Shown: in pieces, positions 63,457-64,000 of the stretch
Numbering within the stretch: the stretch's first letter is position 1
Layout: each line of letters begins with the position of its first letter
Assembly (NCBI RefSeq): GCF_003732705.1
Contig: NZ_MOBR01000002.1
Coordinates: 62,001-126,000 of the forward strand
Reading direction: 5' to 3'
Source: Pseudomonas frederiksbergensis
Lineage (GTDB): Bacteria > Pseudomonadota > Gammaproteobacteria > Pseudomonadales > Pseudomonadaceae
Length of the DNA: 64,000 nucleotides
Notes under the pieces: generated by a model
What the model saw: only the letters and a program-made list of their open reading frames with translations
What the model was told of the DNA's origin: nothing
The model's database searches: none
Made by a program: the position numbers and the translations under genes

Positions 63457-64000
63457 AGCGAGTGCTCAAAGGAACTGAACCGGCGTCATTTACAGAATGG
63501 AAAAACTCGGCAAACGATGGGTGGAGTCCTAGTTATCCAACGTTGCAAAACCCGCAAAAACGGGACCTTCACAATAGTCTGCTGCTCGAACAAGGATTCT
63601 TCTGCTGCTACTGCGGCAGAGAAATAGACGCGAACAGCAGCCACATCGAACACTTCAGGCCACAAGAGCAGTATGAAGAGCTCGCATTGGCTTATCACAA
63701 TCTCCATGCCTCGTGCCTGCGCGAAACCAAACCGGGCAATCCGTTGCATTGTGGTCATCGTAAGAGCAACTGGTTCGATGAAACGCAGCACATTTCGCCA
63801 ATGGCGAAGCACTGTGAACAACGCTTCCGTTATCTGCCTACTGGCGTCATTCAACCAGCCGATTCTGATGACCTGTCGGCCACGAAGATGATTGAAGTGC
63901 TCGCACTGGACATCGCGTACCTCAACAATCGACGTCAGAGCGCCATTCGCCATGTATTCGACGACGACTTCCTGGCACAGGCCAGCGATGAAGATCTCGC
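63453..64000 (+). CDS. ptuB: HNH endonuclease, PtuB-like / TIGR02646, cut by the window end
   Basis: 182 codons are visible. The zinc/HNH region shows FFCCYCGREI and HIEHFRPQ, then NLHASCL and CGHRKSNWF, the pattern of the HNH family linked to retrons and Septu. The rest of the gene lies beyond 64000. It starts inside the ATPase stop codon, so the two are translationally coupled. Confidence 0.85.
   Translation, partial: MKRVLKGTEPASFTEWKNSANDGWSPSYPTLQNPQKRDLHNSLLLEQGFFCCYCGREIDANSSHIEHFRPQEQYEELALAYHNLHASCLRETKPGNPLHCGHRKSNWFDETQHISPMAKHCEQRFRYLPTGVIQPADSDDLSATKMIEVLALDIAYLNNRRQSAIRHVFDDDFLAQASDEDL

Noticed and set aside
62107..64000. Retron
   Set aside because: The HNH family is used in retron-Septu systems, but no reverse transcriptase or msr/msd-like sequence is seen up to the window end; only the ATPase-HNH pair is supported here.

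Overview
The window looks like chromosome from a Pseudomonas of the P. fluorescens group. The evidence is high GC coding sequence, several families of pseudomonad REP-type palindromes, a divergent putP/putA locus, and a gene order (dipA end, msrA, rlmJ, acyl-CoA dehydrogenase, nhaP2-like antiporter, MscK-like channel, selO) that I recall from P. aeruginosa PA5017-PA5023. Here that core order is split by several blocks. No rRNA, tRNA, transposase, integrase or CRISPR array was seen.

Layout: (1) 1-3270, dipA C-terminus, msrA, rlmJ. (2) 3271-12773, a DUF3077 gene with a strongly structured, apparently double-pseudoknotted leader, then an orphan type VI secretion cargo module on the minus strand: vgrG, DUF4123 adaptor, a 1586-aa Rhs toxin, its probable immunity gene, and one further small gene. 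(3) 13130-19029, putP and putA, diverging from a region with five PutA-type GTTGCA sites. (4) 19354-34784, acyl-CoA dehydrogenase, two chemoreceptor genes (one with a clear FliA promoter), zapA with its small coiled-coil partner, K+/H+ antiporter, MscK-like channel, selO, trxC and a ParA-like ATPase.

(5) 35146-53353 is a nearly continuous 20-gene operon for an aryl polyene pigment. It holds a chain-length factor, two acyltransferases, two ACPs, a ligase fused to a hotdog dehydratase, a glycosyltransferase, an aromatic ammonia-lyase, a thioesterase, LolA- and MMPL-type export proteins, an antiporter-like membrane protein, a halogenase-like flavoenzyme, a methyltransferase, a DUF3261 lipoprotein, and ketosynthase-dehydratase-reductase-ketosynthase at the end. 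Most genes overlap by a few bases, but REP elements sit inside the operon at two places.

(6) 53880-59815 is an AT-richer, patchwork accessory segment: a stand-alone L7/L12 C-terminal domain, a truncated duplicate of queC, a HigBA-type toxin-antitoxin pair, a duplicated lysR 3' fragment, a complete enterobacterial-like queC, a VUT-family queuosine-precursor transporter with an unusual N-terminal extension, its XRE regulator, a DUF6124-DUF3077 pair, and a small membrane protein that runs into the 3' end of lysR. (7) 59810-64000: a LysR regulator, a divergent MFS exporter, and at the right edge a two-gene Septu-type defence module (PtuA-like ATPase, PtuB-like HNH nuclease, the latter cut by the window end).

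The most interesting unexplained signals are the pseudoknotted leader of the DUF3077 gene (about 3997-4126), the queC/XRE/VUT segment with its paired duplications, and the halogenase-like enzyme in the aryl polyene operon.
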